A stretch of 33,757 bases of DNA from Prevotellaceae bacterium (GCA_022508665.1 JAFLUT010000016.1:1-33757); one strand, 5' to 3'; counted from the first letter of the stretch, positions 16,854 to 25,802 are shown. Notes: generated by a model from the sequence alone, not told the origin. Program-made: numbers and translations.

Positions 16854-16922
16854 TGGGCATCAGCAGACTGCTGGTCTGGGCATCGGCACACTATTGACAT
16901 GGACATCGCCGATAAATAAATA
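16854..16922. repeat. 23-bp tandem repeat, three units
   Basis: Units begin at 16854, 16877 and 16900 with TGGGCATCAGCA, TGGGCATCGGCA and TGGACATCGCC. Units 1 and 2 agree at 16 of 23 positions, and 2 and 3 at 13. The phase may continue weakly to about 17000. Confidence 0.7.
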
Positions 16923-17170
16923 CCATGGATATGAACGATTAAGTCCGTTCTTGGTTATTCCTCCGATACGGTTCTTTCGAGCGGTTACTATCCCGTATAA
17001 TTGATGTCACATTTGGCAGATTTATGTTTAATGGAATTTGCAATCCCGGACTTTGCAAAACAACTATCCCCCACCATTTAAGCCTATTGTAAATGCAGGT
17101 GTAAATCAGCACATTATGAAGTTATAAACACCCCTGTTAATAAGTTTTTGGATTTTTTTTGAATAAAATG

Positions 17171-17185
17171 TGGGGAATTGTGGGG
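17171..17185 (+). promoter_or_regulatory. Putative MraZ operator: two TGGGG boxes, 10-bp period
   Basis: TGGGG at 17171-17175 and again at 17181-17185 are separated by 5 nt. In E. coli MraZ binds TGGG(N) direct repeats with 5-nt spacers upstream of its own operon. Here the pair covers the -33 zone of the mraZ promoter, an arrangement suited to autorepression. A third box in phase is absent. Confidence 0.75.
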
Positions 17186-17193
17186 GAAATGCT

Positions 17194-17201
17194 TATATTT
17201 G
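17194..17201 (+). promoter_or_regulatory. -7 element of the dcw cluster promoter
   Basis: TATATTTG is an exact TAnnTTTG. The expected -33 position is GGG within the MraZ boxes instead of TTG, so the promoter is likely weak without help or uses a different contact. The leader to mraZ would be about 65 nt. Confidence 0.75.
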
Positions 17202-17216
17202 CACATCATTTGAAAA

Positions 17217-17256
17217 ATGAGGGGCAGATGAGCAGGGGCAAAGCATGATAAATTGA
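17217..17256 (+). other. Chain of three overlapping micro-ORFs in the mraZ leader
   Basis: MRGR (17217-17231), MSRGKA (17228-17248) and MIN (17245-17256) follow each other, each stop overlapping the next start as ATGA. mraZ itself starts 17 nt after the last stop. Translation is unproven and ATGA is a common string, so this may be chance. Confidence 0.25.
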
Positions 17257-17273
17257 GCGGAAAATATCAATAA

Positions 17274-17744
17274 ATGAGATTTATAGGGGATTATCCAGCA
17301 AAGACCGATGCGAAGGGAAGGGTTTTTCTTCCTGCGGCATTTAGGAAGACGCTTGAAGCAATGGGCGAGCAAGGGCTTGTGTTGCGTCAAGACATGTTTC
17401 AGAAGTGTCTTGTGCTATACCCTAAATCCGTATGGGAGGCAGATTTGGAGGAGTTGAAGGGCAGTCTCAATAAGTGGAACAGGCAGCAACAGAACATTTT
17501 GAGGGAGTTTGTGCTTGGCGCTGACGAAATTGAACTTGACGCACAAGGCAGGTTGCTGATTTCCAAGAAGAAACTGCAAGACGCTGGCATAGAGAATGAG
17601 GTGCGTTTTCTGGCGATTGACGACCGCATTGAAATCTGGAGCAAGCAGGCATTGGAGGAGATAGAGAAAAATGCCGCCAGTCTTGGAGACGAACTGGAGG
17701 CGCTGCTGGGACAGACGGGTGCAAGTGGAATGAGGACAATATAG
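17274..17744 (+). CDS. mraZ: Transcriptional regulator / division protein MraZ
   Basis: MraZ is a DNA-binding protein of the double AbrB (SpoVT-like) fold that represses its own dcw operon in E. coli. The 156-residue product has both half-domains: residues 7-18 (YPAKTDAKGRVF, the DxKGR motif) and about 80-92 (EIELDAQGRLLI, the DxQGR motif). Length is typical, with a short extra C-terminus. It is the first gene of the cluster, behind a -7 element and two TGGGG boxes. The ATG at 17274 gives the family N-terminus MRFIG. The next gene starts 14 nt after its stop. Confidence 0.96.
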   Translation: MRFIGDYPAKTDAKGRVFLPAAFRKTLEAMGEQGLVLRQDMFQKCLVLYPKSVWEADLEELKGSLNKWNRQQQNILREFVLGADEIELDAQGRLLISKKKLQDAGIENEVRFLAIDDRIEIWSKQALEEIEKNAASLGDELEALLGQTGASGMRTI

Positions 17745-17758
17745 AACAGACGGCAATA

Positions 17759-18679
17759 ATGGCAGAGCAGGAGGTCACATATCACGTTCCGGTGCTTTTG
17801 AAAGAGAGCGTTGACGGGCTGAACATTGGCAAGGGTGGCTGCTATGTGGATGTGACGTTTGGAGGCGGAGGGCATAGCCGTGAAATCCTGTCGAGGTTAG
17901 ATGCCAGCGGACATCTTTACAGTTTTGACCAAGATGCAGATGCGGAACGTAATGCCGATGGATTTGACAGGGAGAAATTCACGTTTGTAAGGAGCAATTT
18001 CCGTTTTCTGAAAAGTTTCATGAAGTACCATGGAATCGAGCAAATTGACGGACTGCTGGCAGACCTTGGGGTGAGTTCGCACCACTTTGACGACTCGGGC
18101 AGAGGCTTCTCCTTCCGTTTCGACGGTATTCTTGACATGAGGATGAACCAAAGGGGCGGAAAGACTGCGGCAGATGTAGTGAATACATACGACGAGAAGC
18201 GTTTGGCAGACATCCTGTATCTGTATGGAGAACTGAAACAGAGCCGACGCATAGCAGCGGCTATCGTGAAGGCGCGGCAGGAGAAGAAAATAGATAAAAC
18301 CGACGATTTCATCGGGATAATCAGCCCTTTTTTCCGCAGTGAGCGAGAGAAAAAAGACATGGCGAAAGTGTTCCAAGCACTGCGAATAGAAGTGAACCAT
18401 GAAATGGATGCATTGCGAGACATGCTGAGGGGAGCAACGGAAATGCTGAAGCCGGGGGGGCGGTTGGTAGTGATTTCCTACCATTCGTTGGAAGACAGGA
18501 TTGTGAAGAACTTGATGAAAACAGGCAATGTGGACGGCAAGGAAGACAAGGATTTCTTTGGTCGTGTAAACACTCCGTTCAGATTGGTTAATCGTCAAGT
18601 AATAGTGCCTTCCCCCGATGAAATGGCAAAAAATCCGCGCAGCCGCAGTGCAAAACTAAGGATTGCGGAGAAGATTTGA
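17759..18679 (+). CDS. rsmH: 16S rRNA (cytosine-1402-N4) methyltransferase RsmH (MraW)
   Basis: RsmH methylates N4 of C1402 in 16S rRNA with S-adenosylmethionine. The 306-residue product has the SAM motif VDVTFGGGGHSREIL (about 30-44), the family's GLLADLGVSSHHFDDSGRGFSF block (about 98-119) and the C-terminal VISYHSLEDRIVKN block (about 237-250). It is complete and of usual length. A run of seven G at 18454-18460 lies within the coding region, but the frame is intact. It belongs to the mraZ transcription unit; 100 nt separate its stop from the next gene. Confidence 0.97.
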   Translation: MAEQEVTYHVPVLLKESVDGLNIGKGGCYVDVTFGGGGHSREILSRLDASGHLYSFDQDADAERNADGFDREKFTFVRSNFRFLKSFMKYHGIEQIDGLLADLGVSSHHFDDSGRGFSFRFDGILDMRMNQRGGKTAADVVNTYDEKRLADILYLYGELKQSRRIAAAIVKARQEKKIDKTDDFIGIISPFFRSEREKKDMAKVFQALRIEVNHEMDALRDMLRGATEMLKPGGRLVVISYHSLEDRIVKNLMKTGNVDGKEDKDFFGRVNTPFRLVNRQVIVPSPDEMAKNPRSRSAKLRIAEKI

Positions 18680-18743
18680 AGATAATGTCCACGCCTGAAT
18701 GAAAGGCGATGAAGTGAGAGATACATACATTTATTAAAGGAGC

Positions 18744-18758
18744 ATGGCTGACGAATAG
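18744..18758 (+). other. In-frame ATG with early amber stop upstream of the ftsL-like gene
   Basis: ATG at 18744 encodes MADE and then TAG at 18756-18758. The frame is the same as that of the ftsL-like gene starting at 18780, and the seven codons between read PQEKKRI, a charged stretch like the gene's own N-terminus. It is either a remnant of a longer N-terminus cut by a nonsense change, a leader ORF, or chance. Confidence 0.35.
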
Positions 18759-18779
18759 CCGCAAGAAAAGAAGAGAATT

Positions 18780-19346
18780 ATGTGGAAAAAGAAAAAGAAT
18801 GAAAAAAGCGAACAGGAAGAACTGGAGCAGGTTCTTCCAGAGGATGTTGGGGATGAACTCGAACTAAAATCGGAAGACAAAGAGGCCGTAGAGGCGATGC
18901 GGAAATTCACCAATGACGACGACGATGACGACGACGTGGATTTTTCCGCAAAGTCTATTTTAGGCGGCGATTTTCTGATGAGCAAGTTTATGATGAAGCA
19001 GGTGGTATTTGTGATGTTTTGTGTGGTGCTGATGATATTGTATACTGGCAATCGTTATGACAGTCAGCAGGATGCGATATTGATAGACAGCCTTAGGGTG
19101 CGGTTGCAGGAGGTGAAGTATAATGTGCTGACGCAATCAAGCGAATTGATGAACCTCACAAGGCAGTCGAATGTGGAGCGAATGCTAAGGGTTACGGGCG
19201 ACAGCACACTGCACAACTCTATCACTCCGCCTTATCTCATAAAGGCAGACGGCAAACGGCGGTTGACAGAGGGCGGGCAGCCAAAAGAGGTTATGGTAGA
19301 CTCGGTTAAACAAGATACAAATAGAAGTAAGAAGAATGAAATTTGA
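18780..19346 (+). CDS. ftsL: FtsL-like bitopic division protein
   Basis: The 188-residue product occupies the ftsL slot between rsmH and ftsI and has its shape: a cytoplasmic N-terminus (about 1-70), one membrane segment (about 73-88, VVFVMFCVVLMILY) and a periplasmic coiled-coil-like part (about 95-150). FtsL recruits and activates the FtsW-FtsI pair. Bacteroidetes versions are longer than E. coli FtsL, ending in an ITPPYLIK segment as here. The N-terminus is unusually charged: lysine-rich residues 3-7, then acidic, with seven consecutive Asp (about 46-52) encoded by GAC/GAT repeats that could vary in number. It overlaps ftsI by 11 nt. The symbol rests on position and topology more than on sequence. 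Confidence 0.8.
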   Translation: MWKKKKNEKSEQEELEQVLPEDVGDELELKSEDKEAVEAMRKFTNDDDDDDDVDFSAKSILGGDFLMSKFMMKQVVFVMFCVVLMILYTGNRYDSQQDAILIDSLRVRLQEVKYNVLTQSSELMNLTRQSNVERMLRVTGDSTLHNSITPPYLIKADGKRRLTEGGQPKEVMVDSVKQDTNRSKKNEI

Positions 19347-21519
19347 CAAGAAATACATAAATACTCGCATCACGGTGATAGTGGTAATTGCGGCTCTGCT
19401 AATGGTCGCAATAGTTACTCGTGCGGTCATCACGGCAACAGCACAGAATGAAAAGTGGAAGAAGTTAGGTGCGGTGAGTGTGAGCGATACAATGGAGTTG
19501 AAGCCAAACCGTGGAAACATACTGAGTGCTGACGGTCAGCTGATGGCAAGCAGTCTGCCTGATTATAAGGTGTATGTAGATTTTTTGGCAGGAATAGAAA
19601 GCATCGATTCTATCGGACAAAATAAGGAGAAAATCAAAGTTTATAATTCAGAGCAGTTGGCGAAAAAAGATACGATGTGGTGGGATAATATCGACAGCAT
19701 CAGTATTGGATTAGAGAAGATATGTCCTCGATATACGTCCAAGGAATACAAGGAGCAACTACTAAAAGGACTTGCAGAAAGAAAACGTTATTGGGAGGTA
19801 TGCCCTCATGTAGTCCTTAACTTTATACAATACAATGAGTTGATAAAGTTGCCTATATTCAATATGAAGAACCGCAACCGCAGTGGAATGGTGGTGGAAC
19901 TTCGCAACAACCGCAACAAGCCTTTTGGGTCGCTGGCAAAGCGTACTCTCGGCGAAATGTACGGTGCTAAGGACTCTGCACGTTCTGGCTTGGAGTTGGC
20001 GTATGACTCGCTGCTACGTGGAGAACCCGGGAAAAAACATAGAAAAAAAGTGCTGTCAAAATATCTGTCAATCATTGACAAAGAGCCTGTGGACGGTTAT
20101 GACCTCGTCAGCACTATTGATGTGAGCATGCAGGACATTTGCGAGAGCGCATTGAGAGAGAAACTGCATGAACTTGAAGCCTCAATGGGTGTTGTTGTGC
20201 TGATGGAAGTGAAGACTGGCGATGTCAAGGCGATAGTGAACCTCGTGCGATATGATGACGGCAACTATTATGAGGCACAGAATTTTGCCCTTGCCGCACT
20301 TATGGAGCCGGGGTCTACATTCAAGACTGCATCTATTATGGTGGCACTTGACGATGGATATATCACCGTGAATGACTGGGTAGATACAGGCAATGGTATA
20401 TGCAATATGTATGGGGCGAAGATGAAAGACCACAACTGGGCAACACGAGGCGGATATGGTCCAATAGATGTGCCGCATACGCTGATGTATTCAAGCAATG
20501 TGGGTGTAAGCAAGTTGATAGACAAGCACTATCATCATCAGCCTCATAAGTTTGTAGAGGGGCTTAGGCGTGTTGGCATTGGCACACCTCTCGGACTTCC
20601 ATTCAACGGTGCGGCAGACCCAGTCATCCGTATGCCGAAGGAGGATAAGAGCAACTGGTCTAACACTGCGTTGGCGTGGATGTCAATCGGTTACGAAACG
20701 CAGATACCGCCTATCAGCACGGTGGCTTTCTACAACGCCATTGCCAACGGAGGCAAAATGGTGCGACCTCGCTTTGTGAAGGGTATAGAGAAGAATGGAG
20801 AAATGGTGGATGAGTTTCCTGTGGAGGTGATAAAGTCAAGCATTTGCAAGCAGTCGACATTGGAAGATATACAGAACATCCTGTACCGAGTGGTGAATGA
20901 CAAGGAAGGTCTTGGAAAGCGAGCAGGAAACCCATATTTCCACGTGAGCGGAAAGACTGGCACGGCGCAGGTGGCTGGCAAGGGAGGATATAAGGGCGGT
21001 CAGAATGAACACTTGGTGAGTTTCTGTGGATATTATCCGTCGGAAGAACCGAAGTATTCGTGCATCGTCGCTATCCGACATTCGTATTATGTGGCGAGTG
21101 GTGGCGGTCAGGCTGGTCCTGTATTTTCGAAGATTGCACAGAGAATATACTCCAAAAACGTGACGACAGACCTTAATTTGGCAAAAGACTCTATGGCTGT
21201 GCCTGTTCCGTCAGTAAAGACAGGTAATGTAATGGCTGCACGCTATGTGCTTGATGAGTTGGGATTGAAGTCAAAAGGCGGTGGCTATGAGTGGGGAACT
21301 GCGTCGATAAATGGGGATAGCGTGAATTTTCACCCTTTGCAGACGAGCGACCAGACAGTACCCAATGTCATGGGCATGGGAGCAAGGGATGCCGCATACG
21401 CATTGGGAAGCAGAGGATTGAAAGTGAGAATGAAAGGGCGTGGGAAGGTGGTGCATCAGAGCATCGCAGGTGGAAGTAGAGTGGTAAAGGGACAGACGGT
21501 GCTGATAGAAATGAATTGA
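19336..21519 (+). CDS. ftsI: Septal peptidoglycan transpeptidase FtsI (class B PBP, PASTA-containing)
   Basis: FtsI cross-links septal peptidoglycan with FtsW. The 727-residue protein has an N-terminal membrane anchor (about 10-35), a dimerisation/pedestal domain beginning at the family's [17 protein letters not shown], and a transpeptidase domain with all three motifs: S327-T-F-K, S386-S-N388 and K540-T-G. A C-terminal PASTA-like domain follows (about 674-727, starting [14 protein letters not shown]), a feature of Spo VD-type PBPs and of many Bacteroidetes FtsI. The start overlaps the ftsL-like gene by 11 nt, which suggests translational coupling. Confidence 0.95.
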   Translation: MKFDKKYINTRITVIVVIAALLMVAIVTRAVITATAQNEKWKKLGAVSVSDTMELKPNRGNILSADGQLMASSLPDYKVYVDFLAGIESIDSIGQNKEKIKVYNSEQLAKKDTMWWDNIDSISIGLEKICPRYTSKEYKEQLLKGLAERKRYWEVCPHVVLNFIQYNELIKLPIFNMKNRNRSGMVVELRNNRNKPFGSLAKRTLGEMYGAKDSARSGLELAYDSLLRGEPGKKHRKKVLSKYLSIIDKEPVDGYDLVSTIDVSMQDICESALREKLHELEASMGVVVLMEVKTGDVKAIVNLVRYDDGNYYEAQNFALAALMEPGSTFKTASIMVALDDGYITVNDWVDTGNGICNMYGAKMKDHNWATRGGYGPIDVPHTLMYSSNVGVSKLIDKHYHHQPHKFVEGLRRVGIGTPLGLPFNGAADPVIRMPKEDKSNWSNTALAWMSIGYETQIPPISTVAFYNAIANGGKMVRPRFVKGIEKNGEMVDEFPVEVIKSSICKQSTLEDIQNILYRVVNDKEGLGKRAGNPYFHVSGKTGTAQVAGKGGYKGGQNEHLVSFCGYYPSEEPKYSCIVAIRHSYYVASGGGQAGPVFSKIAQRIYSKNVTTDLNLAKDSMAVPVPSVKTGNVMAARYVLDELGLKSKGGGYEWGTASINGDSVNFHPLQTSDQTVPNVMGMGARDAAYALGSRGLKVRMKGRGKVVHQSIAGGSRVVKGQTVLIEMN

Positions 21520-21545
21520 GAAATGATAACAGTAAATCGGATAAG

Positions 21546-22991
21546 ATGAAATTAGAAAATCTTGTGAAAGGGCTTGATGTCCTCGAAGTGAAAGGCGACT
21601 TGCAGCGTGAGATTGGCGGTGTACAGATAGACTCACGCCGCATAACAGATGATGACCTTTTCATTGCTGTGACTGGTACAGTGGCAAATGGCCATAATTA
21701 TATAAGCAAGGCAATAGAAAATGGGGCTGTGGCTGTGCTGTGTGAGGTTATCCCTGCGGATATTGCGGAGGATATCACATATATAAAGGTAGAGAACACA
21801 GAGCAGATGGTAGGTCAGGTTGCAACAACATTCTATGGTAATCCGACAGAAAAACTGAAATTGGTTGGCGTTACAGGCACTAATGGAAAGACCACTATTG
21901 CTACCGTGCTGTACGAAATGTTCCGCAGAATGGGGCATAAAGCAGGGTTGTTGTCTACTGTTGTGAACTACATAGACGGCGAAGCAATACCTACTGAACA
22001 TACAACGCCCGACCCTATCACACTCAATGCTTTGTTGGCACGCATGGTTGAGGCTGGCTGTGAATATGCCTTTATGGAGGTGAGCAGCCATAGTGTTGTG
22101 CAGAATCGCATCGGAGGACTGAAGTTTGCAGGCGGATTGTTCACGAACATAACACGCGACCATCTTGACTACCATAAGACATTTGACAACTACATAAAAG
22201 CAAAGAAGCAGTTCTTTGATAATCTGCCTGTTGAGGCTTTCGCCGTCACTAATATAGATGACAAAAATGGCATGGTGATGATGCAGAATACTAAGGCGCA
22301 GGTAAAGACTTACTCGGTGCATAGCCCTGCTGATTTCAGAGCAAAGATTGTGGAGTGCCATTTTGAGGGTATGTATTTGGAAATCAATGGTAAAGAAGTC
22401 GGTGTACAGTTTATTGGCAAATTCAATGTCAGCAATCTTTTGGCTGTGTATGGAGCGGCTATAATGCTTGGCAAGGATGAGCATGAAGTGTTGGTGGCAT
22501 TGAGCGCAATGAAACCTGTGAATGGGCGCTTTGAGGCACTCCGCTCACCGTCGGGATATACTGCTATTGTCGACTATGCCCATACTCCAGACGCACTCGA
22601 AAATGTGCTGAATGCCATTCACGGAGTGTTGAATGGGAAGGGTCAGGTGATTACAGTGTGCGGTGCAGGAGGAAACAGAGACAAAGGCAAGCGTCCGCTA
22701 ATGGCTCGTGAGGCAGTGAAACAGAGTGATAAGGTAATTATCACAAGCGACAATCCGCGTTTTGAAGAACCACAAGACATTATCAATGATATGCTTGCAG
22801 GTCTTGATGACGAGCAGATGAAGAAGGTCATTGCCATTGCCGACCGCAGACAAGCAATCAAAACAGCGTGTCTGATTGCTCAACAAGGAGACGTAATCCT
22901 CATAGCAGGCAAGGGGCATGAAGACTATCAGGATATAAAGGGAGTGAAGTATCACTTCGATGATAAGGAAGAGGTAAAAGCCTGTTTCTGA
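21546..22991 (+). CDS. murE: UDP-MurNAc-tripeptide synthetase MurE, meso-DAP type
   Basis: MurE adds the third residue to UDP-MurNAc-dipeptide using ATP in the cytoplasm. The 481-residue product has the Mur-ligase ATP motif [10 protein letters not shown] (about 109-118), the EVSSHS block, and the DNPR motif (402-405) that marks meso-diaminopimelate-specific enzymes, as expected for a Gram-negative. The ATG at 21546 is preferred to the in-frame TTG at 21516, which overlaps the ftsI stop and would add ten residues foreign to the family. murF does not follow it; the next gene is mraY, a Bacteroidetes-type gap in the dcw order. Confidence 0.96.
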   Translation: MKLENLVKGLDVLEVKGDLQREIGGVQIDSRRITDDDLFIAVTGTVANGHNYISKAIENGAVAVLCEVIPADIAEDITYIKVENTEQMVGQVATTFYGNPTEKLKLVGVTGTNGKTTIATVLYEMFRRMGHKAGLLSTVVNYIDGEAIPTEHTTPDPITLNALLARMVEAGCEYAFMEVSSHSVVQNRIGGLKFAGGLFTNITRDHLDYHKTFDNYIKAKKQFFDNLPVEAFAVTNIDDKNGMVMMQNTKAQVKTYSVHSPADFRAKIVECHFEGMYLEINGKEVGVQFIGKFNVSNLLAVYGAAIMLGKDEHEVLVALSAMKPVNGRFEALRSPSGYTAIVDYAHTPDALENVLNAIHGVLNGKGQVITVCGAGGNRDKGKRPLMAREAVKQSDKVIITSDNPRFEEPQDIINDMLAGLDDEQMKKVIAIADRRQAIKTACLIAQQGDVILIAGKGHEDYQDIKGVKYHFDDKEEVKACF

Positions 22992-23030
22992 GAAGATAAA
23001 AAGGAATAGTTAACGATAAATAGTAGAGCC

Positions 23031-24290
23031 GTGTTATATAATTTGTTCAAGTATCTTGATAATCTAAACATCCCGGGAGCAGGAATGTTCAGTTATGTGT
23101 CATTTAGAGCGTTGGCATCATTGATTTTGTCTCTTATAATATCAATGGTAGCAGGGGAATACTTCATAAAATATATGCGTAAAAGAAAGCATATAGAGGC
23201 GGCTCGTGACGCATCCATAGACCCATACGGAGTGCAGAAGAAGGGCGTGCCGTCTATGGGAGGTGTCGTGATACTTACAGCAGTGCTTGTGCCTGCTCTT
23301 TTACTTGGGCGGTTGGAAAATGTGTATATGATTTTGCTGATATGTACAATCTCTTTCTTTGGTTTTCTTGGGTTTTTGGACGACAAAAAGAAATTGGCTG
23401 GCAACAAAGACGGGCTTTCACCACGTTGGAAAATGCTGGGTCAATTGCTGTTTGGCATAATTATAGGTATGGTGCTATGGCAAAGTCCATCGGCAGTGGT
23501 TCGGGAAAATGTAGAGAGGGAGATTGGAAATAAAACCGTTGTGTACCATAAGAGTGAAGCGAGGAAAAGTACGGTCACGACTGTGCCATTCTTCAAAAAT
23601 AACAACTTTGACTATTACGAAGTGTTCGGATTTATCAAAGACGGAAAGACAAAGCGTGCGTGCGGCTGGGTGCTTTTTGTGCTTGTGACGACTTTCGTAA
23701 TAGCCGCTGTAAGCAACGGGGCAAATCTCAACGACGGCATGGATGGCATGTGTGCAGGTAATTCCGCTATTATAGGTGTGACGTTAGGTATATTAGCATA
23801 CGTGAGCGGTCATATTCAGTTTGCCAGTTATCTGAATGTGATGTACATTCCGGGGTCAGAAGAAATACTTGTCTTTCTGTGTGCTTTTGTTGGGGCATTG
23901 GTCGGTTTTCTGTGGTACAATGCGTATCCTGCGAAGGTGTTTATGGGCGACACAGGAAGTTTGGCGATTGGAGGAGTTATCGCAGTTACTGCCATAATCA
24001 TACATAAGGAATTGCTGCTGCCTATTCTTTGTGGCATCTTCCTTATGGAGAGTGTTTCTGTGATGTTGCAAGTGGCATACGCAAAGAAAGGAAATGCTAA
24101 AGGGCAGAAATGGAGAGTCTTTAAGCGAGCGCCATTCCACGACCACTATCGTCACAAAATGGAAGACGGCGTGAAGTATCTGATAAAGAGACCCAAAGGA
24201 CTGCTGTTTGAATCGATGATTACTACAAGATTTTGGATTGTCACGATTCTGCTCGCTGCAATCACTATAATAACGTTAAAAATAAGATAG
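23031..24290 (+). CDS. mraY: Phospho-N-acetylmuramoyl-pentapeptide transferase MraY
   Basis: MraY transfers phospho-MurNAc-pentapeptide to undecaprenyl phosphate, forming lipid I in the inner membrane. The 419-residue protein has about ten hydrophobic helices, the LGFLDDKKKL block with the paired catalytic-site aspartates (about 115-124), the NLNDGMDG motif (about 233-240) and the VFMGDTGSLAIGG and HDHYRHK blocks. It is longer than the E. coli enzyme (360) because of an insertion around residues 155-205, common in Bacteroidetes. It begins with GTG at 23031; the product then starts MLYNLFKYLD, the usual family N-terminus. Confidence 0.96.
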   Translation: MLYNLFKYLDNLNIPGAGMFSYVSFRALASLILSLIISMVAGEYFIKYMRKRKHIEAARDASIDPYGVQKKGVPSMGGVVILTAVLVPALLLGRLENVYMILLICTISFFGFLGFLDDKKKLAGNKDGLSPRWKMLGQLLFGIIIGMVLWQSPSAVVRENVEREIGNKTVVYHKSEARKSTVTTVPFFKNNNFDYYEVFGFIKDGKTKRACGWVLFVLVTTFVIAAVSNGANLNDGMDGMCAGNSAIIGVTLGILAYVSGHIQFASYLNVMYIPGSEEILVFLCAFVGALVGFLWYNAYPAKVFMGDTGSLAIGGVIAVTAIIIHKELLLPILCGIFLMESVSVMLQVAYAKKGNAKGQKWRVFKRAPFHDHYRHKMEDGVKYLIKRPKGLLFESMITTRFWIVTILLAAITIITLKIR

Positions 24291-24298
24291 GATATAAG

Positions 24299-25630
24299 AT
24301 GAAAAGGATAGTTGTACTTGGCGCTGCGGAAAGCGGTGTAGGAGCAGCGGTATTGGCAAAGAAAGAAGACTTTGATGTGTTCGTTAGCGACATGTCGAAC
24401 ATTAAGGATAAATATAAAAAACTCCTTAATGAGAAAGAAATCGTCTGGGAAGAAGGACAGCACACGGAAACTCTTATACTCAATGCTGACGAGGTCATAA
24501 AGAGTCCGGGGATACCTGATACTGCTCCTATGATTGTGAAACTCAAAGAGAAGAACATACCGATAATCTCTGAGATTGAGTTTGCTGGTCGATACACCGA
24601 CGCACGCATGATTTGCATTACAGGAAGTAACGGTAAGACAACGACAACGTCTCTGATTTATCATATCTTGAAAAATGCTGGCTATAATGTAGGTTTGGCA
24701 GGTAATATCGGAAGCAGTCTCGCATTGCAGGTGGCAGAGAAAGATTATGACTATTATGTCATAGAGTTGAGCAGTTTCCAACTCGACAATATGTATGAGT
24801 TCAAGGCTGACATTGCTGTGCTGATGAACATCACGCCCGACCATCTTGACCGCTACAATTTCAAGATGCAGAACTACGTAGATTCTAAGATGCGTATCAT
24901 TCAGAACCAGACGGAAGATGATGCTTTCGTCTTTTGGAATGATGACCCAATCGTATCAGCGGAACTGAAGAAATATAACATAAAGGCTAAACTATGTCCG
25001 TTCAGCGAGTTCAAAAGCGATAGCGTCATTGGATATGTGGATGAGGATGAGTATGTTATTGAAAGTCCGACACCTTTCAACATGGAGCAGGAAGAACTGG
25101 CATTGAGAGGAAAGCATAACCTTTACAATTCTCTTGCCGCAGGTATTGCTGCCGACATTGCAGGTGTCAGCAATGAGAAAATTCGCGATGGACTAAAAAC
25201 ATTCGAGGGTGTGGAACATCGTTTGGAGAAAGTTGGCAGAGTACGTGGGGTTGAGTTCATTAACGATTCCAAAGCCACCAATGTAAATGCCTGTTGGTAT
25301 GCCCTTGACAGCATGCGTACCCCAACAGTGCTTATTTTAGGAGGCAAGGACAAAGGCAACGACTATTCAGAGATTTTCGACCTCGTGAGGGAGAAGTGTA
25401 TCGGTCTTGTATTTTTAGGTGTAGACAACACGAAACTGCATGCGGCATTCGATGATTTCGGCATTCCTGTGGCAGATGTGAAAAGCATGAAGGATTGTGT
25501 GGACGAGTGCTTCAAGATGGCAAAACCCGGCAGTACTGTTCTGTTGAGCCCCTGCTGTGCCAGCTTCGATTTATTCAAGAATATGGAGGACAGAGGAGAG
25601 CAATTTAAGGAGTGCGTCAAACGATTGTGA
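24299..25630 (+). CDS. murD: UDP-MurNAc-L-alanine:D-glutamate ligase MurD
   Basis: MurD adds D-glutamate to UDP-MurNAc-L-Ala. The 443-residue product starts MKRIVVLGAAESGVGAAVLA, the UDP-binding N-terminal domain, followed by the central ATPase domain with ITGSNGKTTTT (about 107-117) and the C-terminal domain with the GGKDKGNDY block. The start at 24299 is chosen because a longer in-frame start at 24233 would lie inside mraY and add a non-homologous 22 residues. It begins 8 nt after the mraY stop. Confidence 0.96.
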   Translation: MKRIVVLGAAESGVGAAVLAKKEDFDVFVSDMSNIKDKYKKLLNEKEIVWEEGQHTETLILNADEVIKSPGIPDTAPMIVKLKEKNIPIISEIEFAGRYTDARMICITGSNGKTTTTSLIYHILKNAGYNVGLAGNIGSSLALQVAEKDYDYYVIELSSFQLDNMYEFKADIAVLMNITPDHLDRYNFKMQNYVDSKMRIIQNQTEDDAFVFWNDDPIVSAELKKYNIKAKLCPFSEFKSDSVIGYVDEDEYVIESPTPFNMEQEELALRGKHNLYNSLAAGIAADIAGVSNEKIRDGLKTFEGVEHRLEKVGRVRGVEFINDSKATNVNACWYALDSMRTPTVLILGGKDKGNDYSEIFDLVREKCIGLVFLGVDNTKLHAAFDDFGIPVADVKSMKDCVDECFKMAKPGSTVLLSPCCASFDLFKNMEDRGEQFKECVKRL

Positions 25631-25647
25631 TATATTCCCGTAAGTAA

Positions 25648-25739
25648 ACACCGTATGTCGCCATATCGACACACCGTTTATCGAATTTGCGGTAAACCGT
25701 TTATCGAAAATGCGATACACCGTGTTCAACTTGGGAGGT
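25648..25739. repeat. 23-bp tandem repeat between murD and ftsW, four units
   Basis: Units begin at 25648, 25671, 25694 and 25717; each contains ACCGT at exactly 23-bp spacing (25650, 25673, 25696, 25719). Units 2 and 3 agree at 19 of 23 positions (shared CCGTTTATCGAA), 1 and 2 at 14, and 2 and 4 at 13. The block fills most of the 172-nt gap, one of the few sizable gaps in the cluster. Confidence 0.85.
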
Positions 25740-25802
25740 CGTTTGTGTAATATACAACACAGAGAAAAAGTAGTAAAAATATATAAAGAATTGAATTGAA
25801 AT

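Larger units (their letters stand above)
16456..17273. other. Gene-free region between GH51 and mraZ
   Basis: No convincing gene lies in these 818 bases on either strand. It holds the tail of the GH51-end repeats, a strong terminator (16597-16630), a pyrimidine-rich plain stretch (16631-16758), an AT-rich 21-bp repeat block (16759-16842), a 23-bp repeat block (16854-16922) and, at the right end, the mraZ control region. At 17037-17058 there are two copies of TTTGCAA 15 bp apart with no clear role. Stop codons in all frames argue against a missed ORF. Confidence 0.7.

Noticed and set aside
16450-16922. CRISPR array
   Set aside because: The repeats are contiguous and imperfect with no unique spacers, and no cas gene is present in the window.
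18454-18460. Run of seven G in rsmH as a phase-variation tract
   Set aside because: The frame is intact, the gene is a housekeeping methyltransferase within the dcw operon, and the tract is short.
24233-24298. A 22-residue extension of MurD
   Set aside because: It overlaps the end of mraY and is not part of the Mur ligase fold; the ATG at 24299 gives the family N-terminus.
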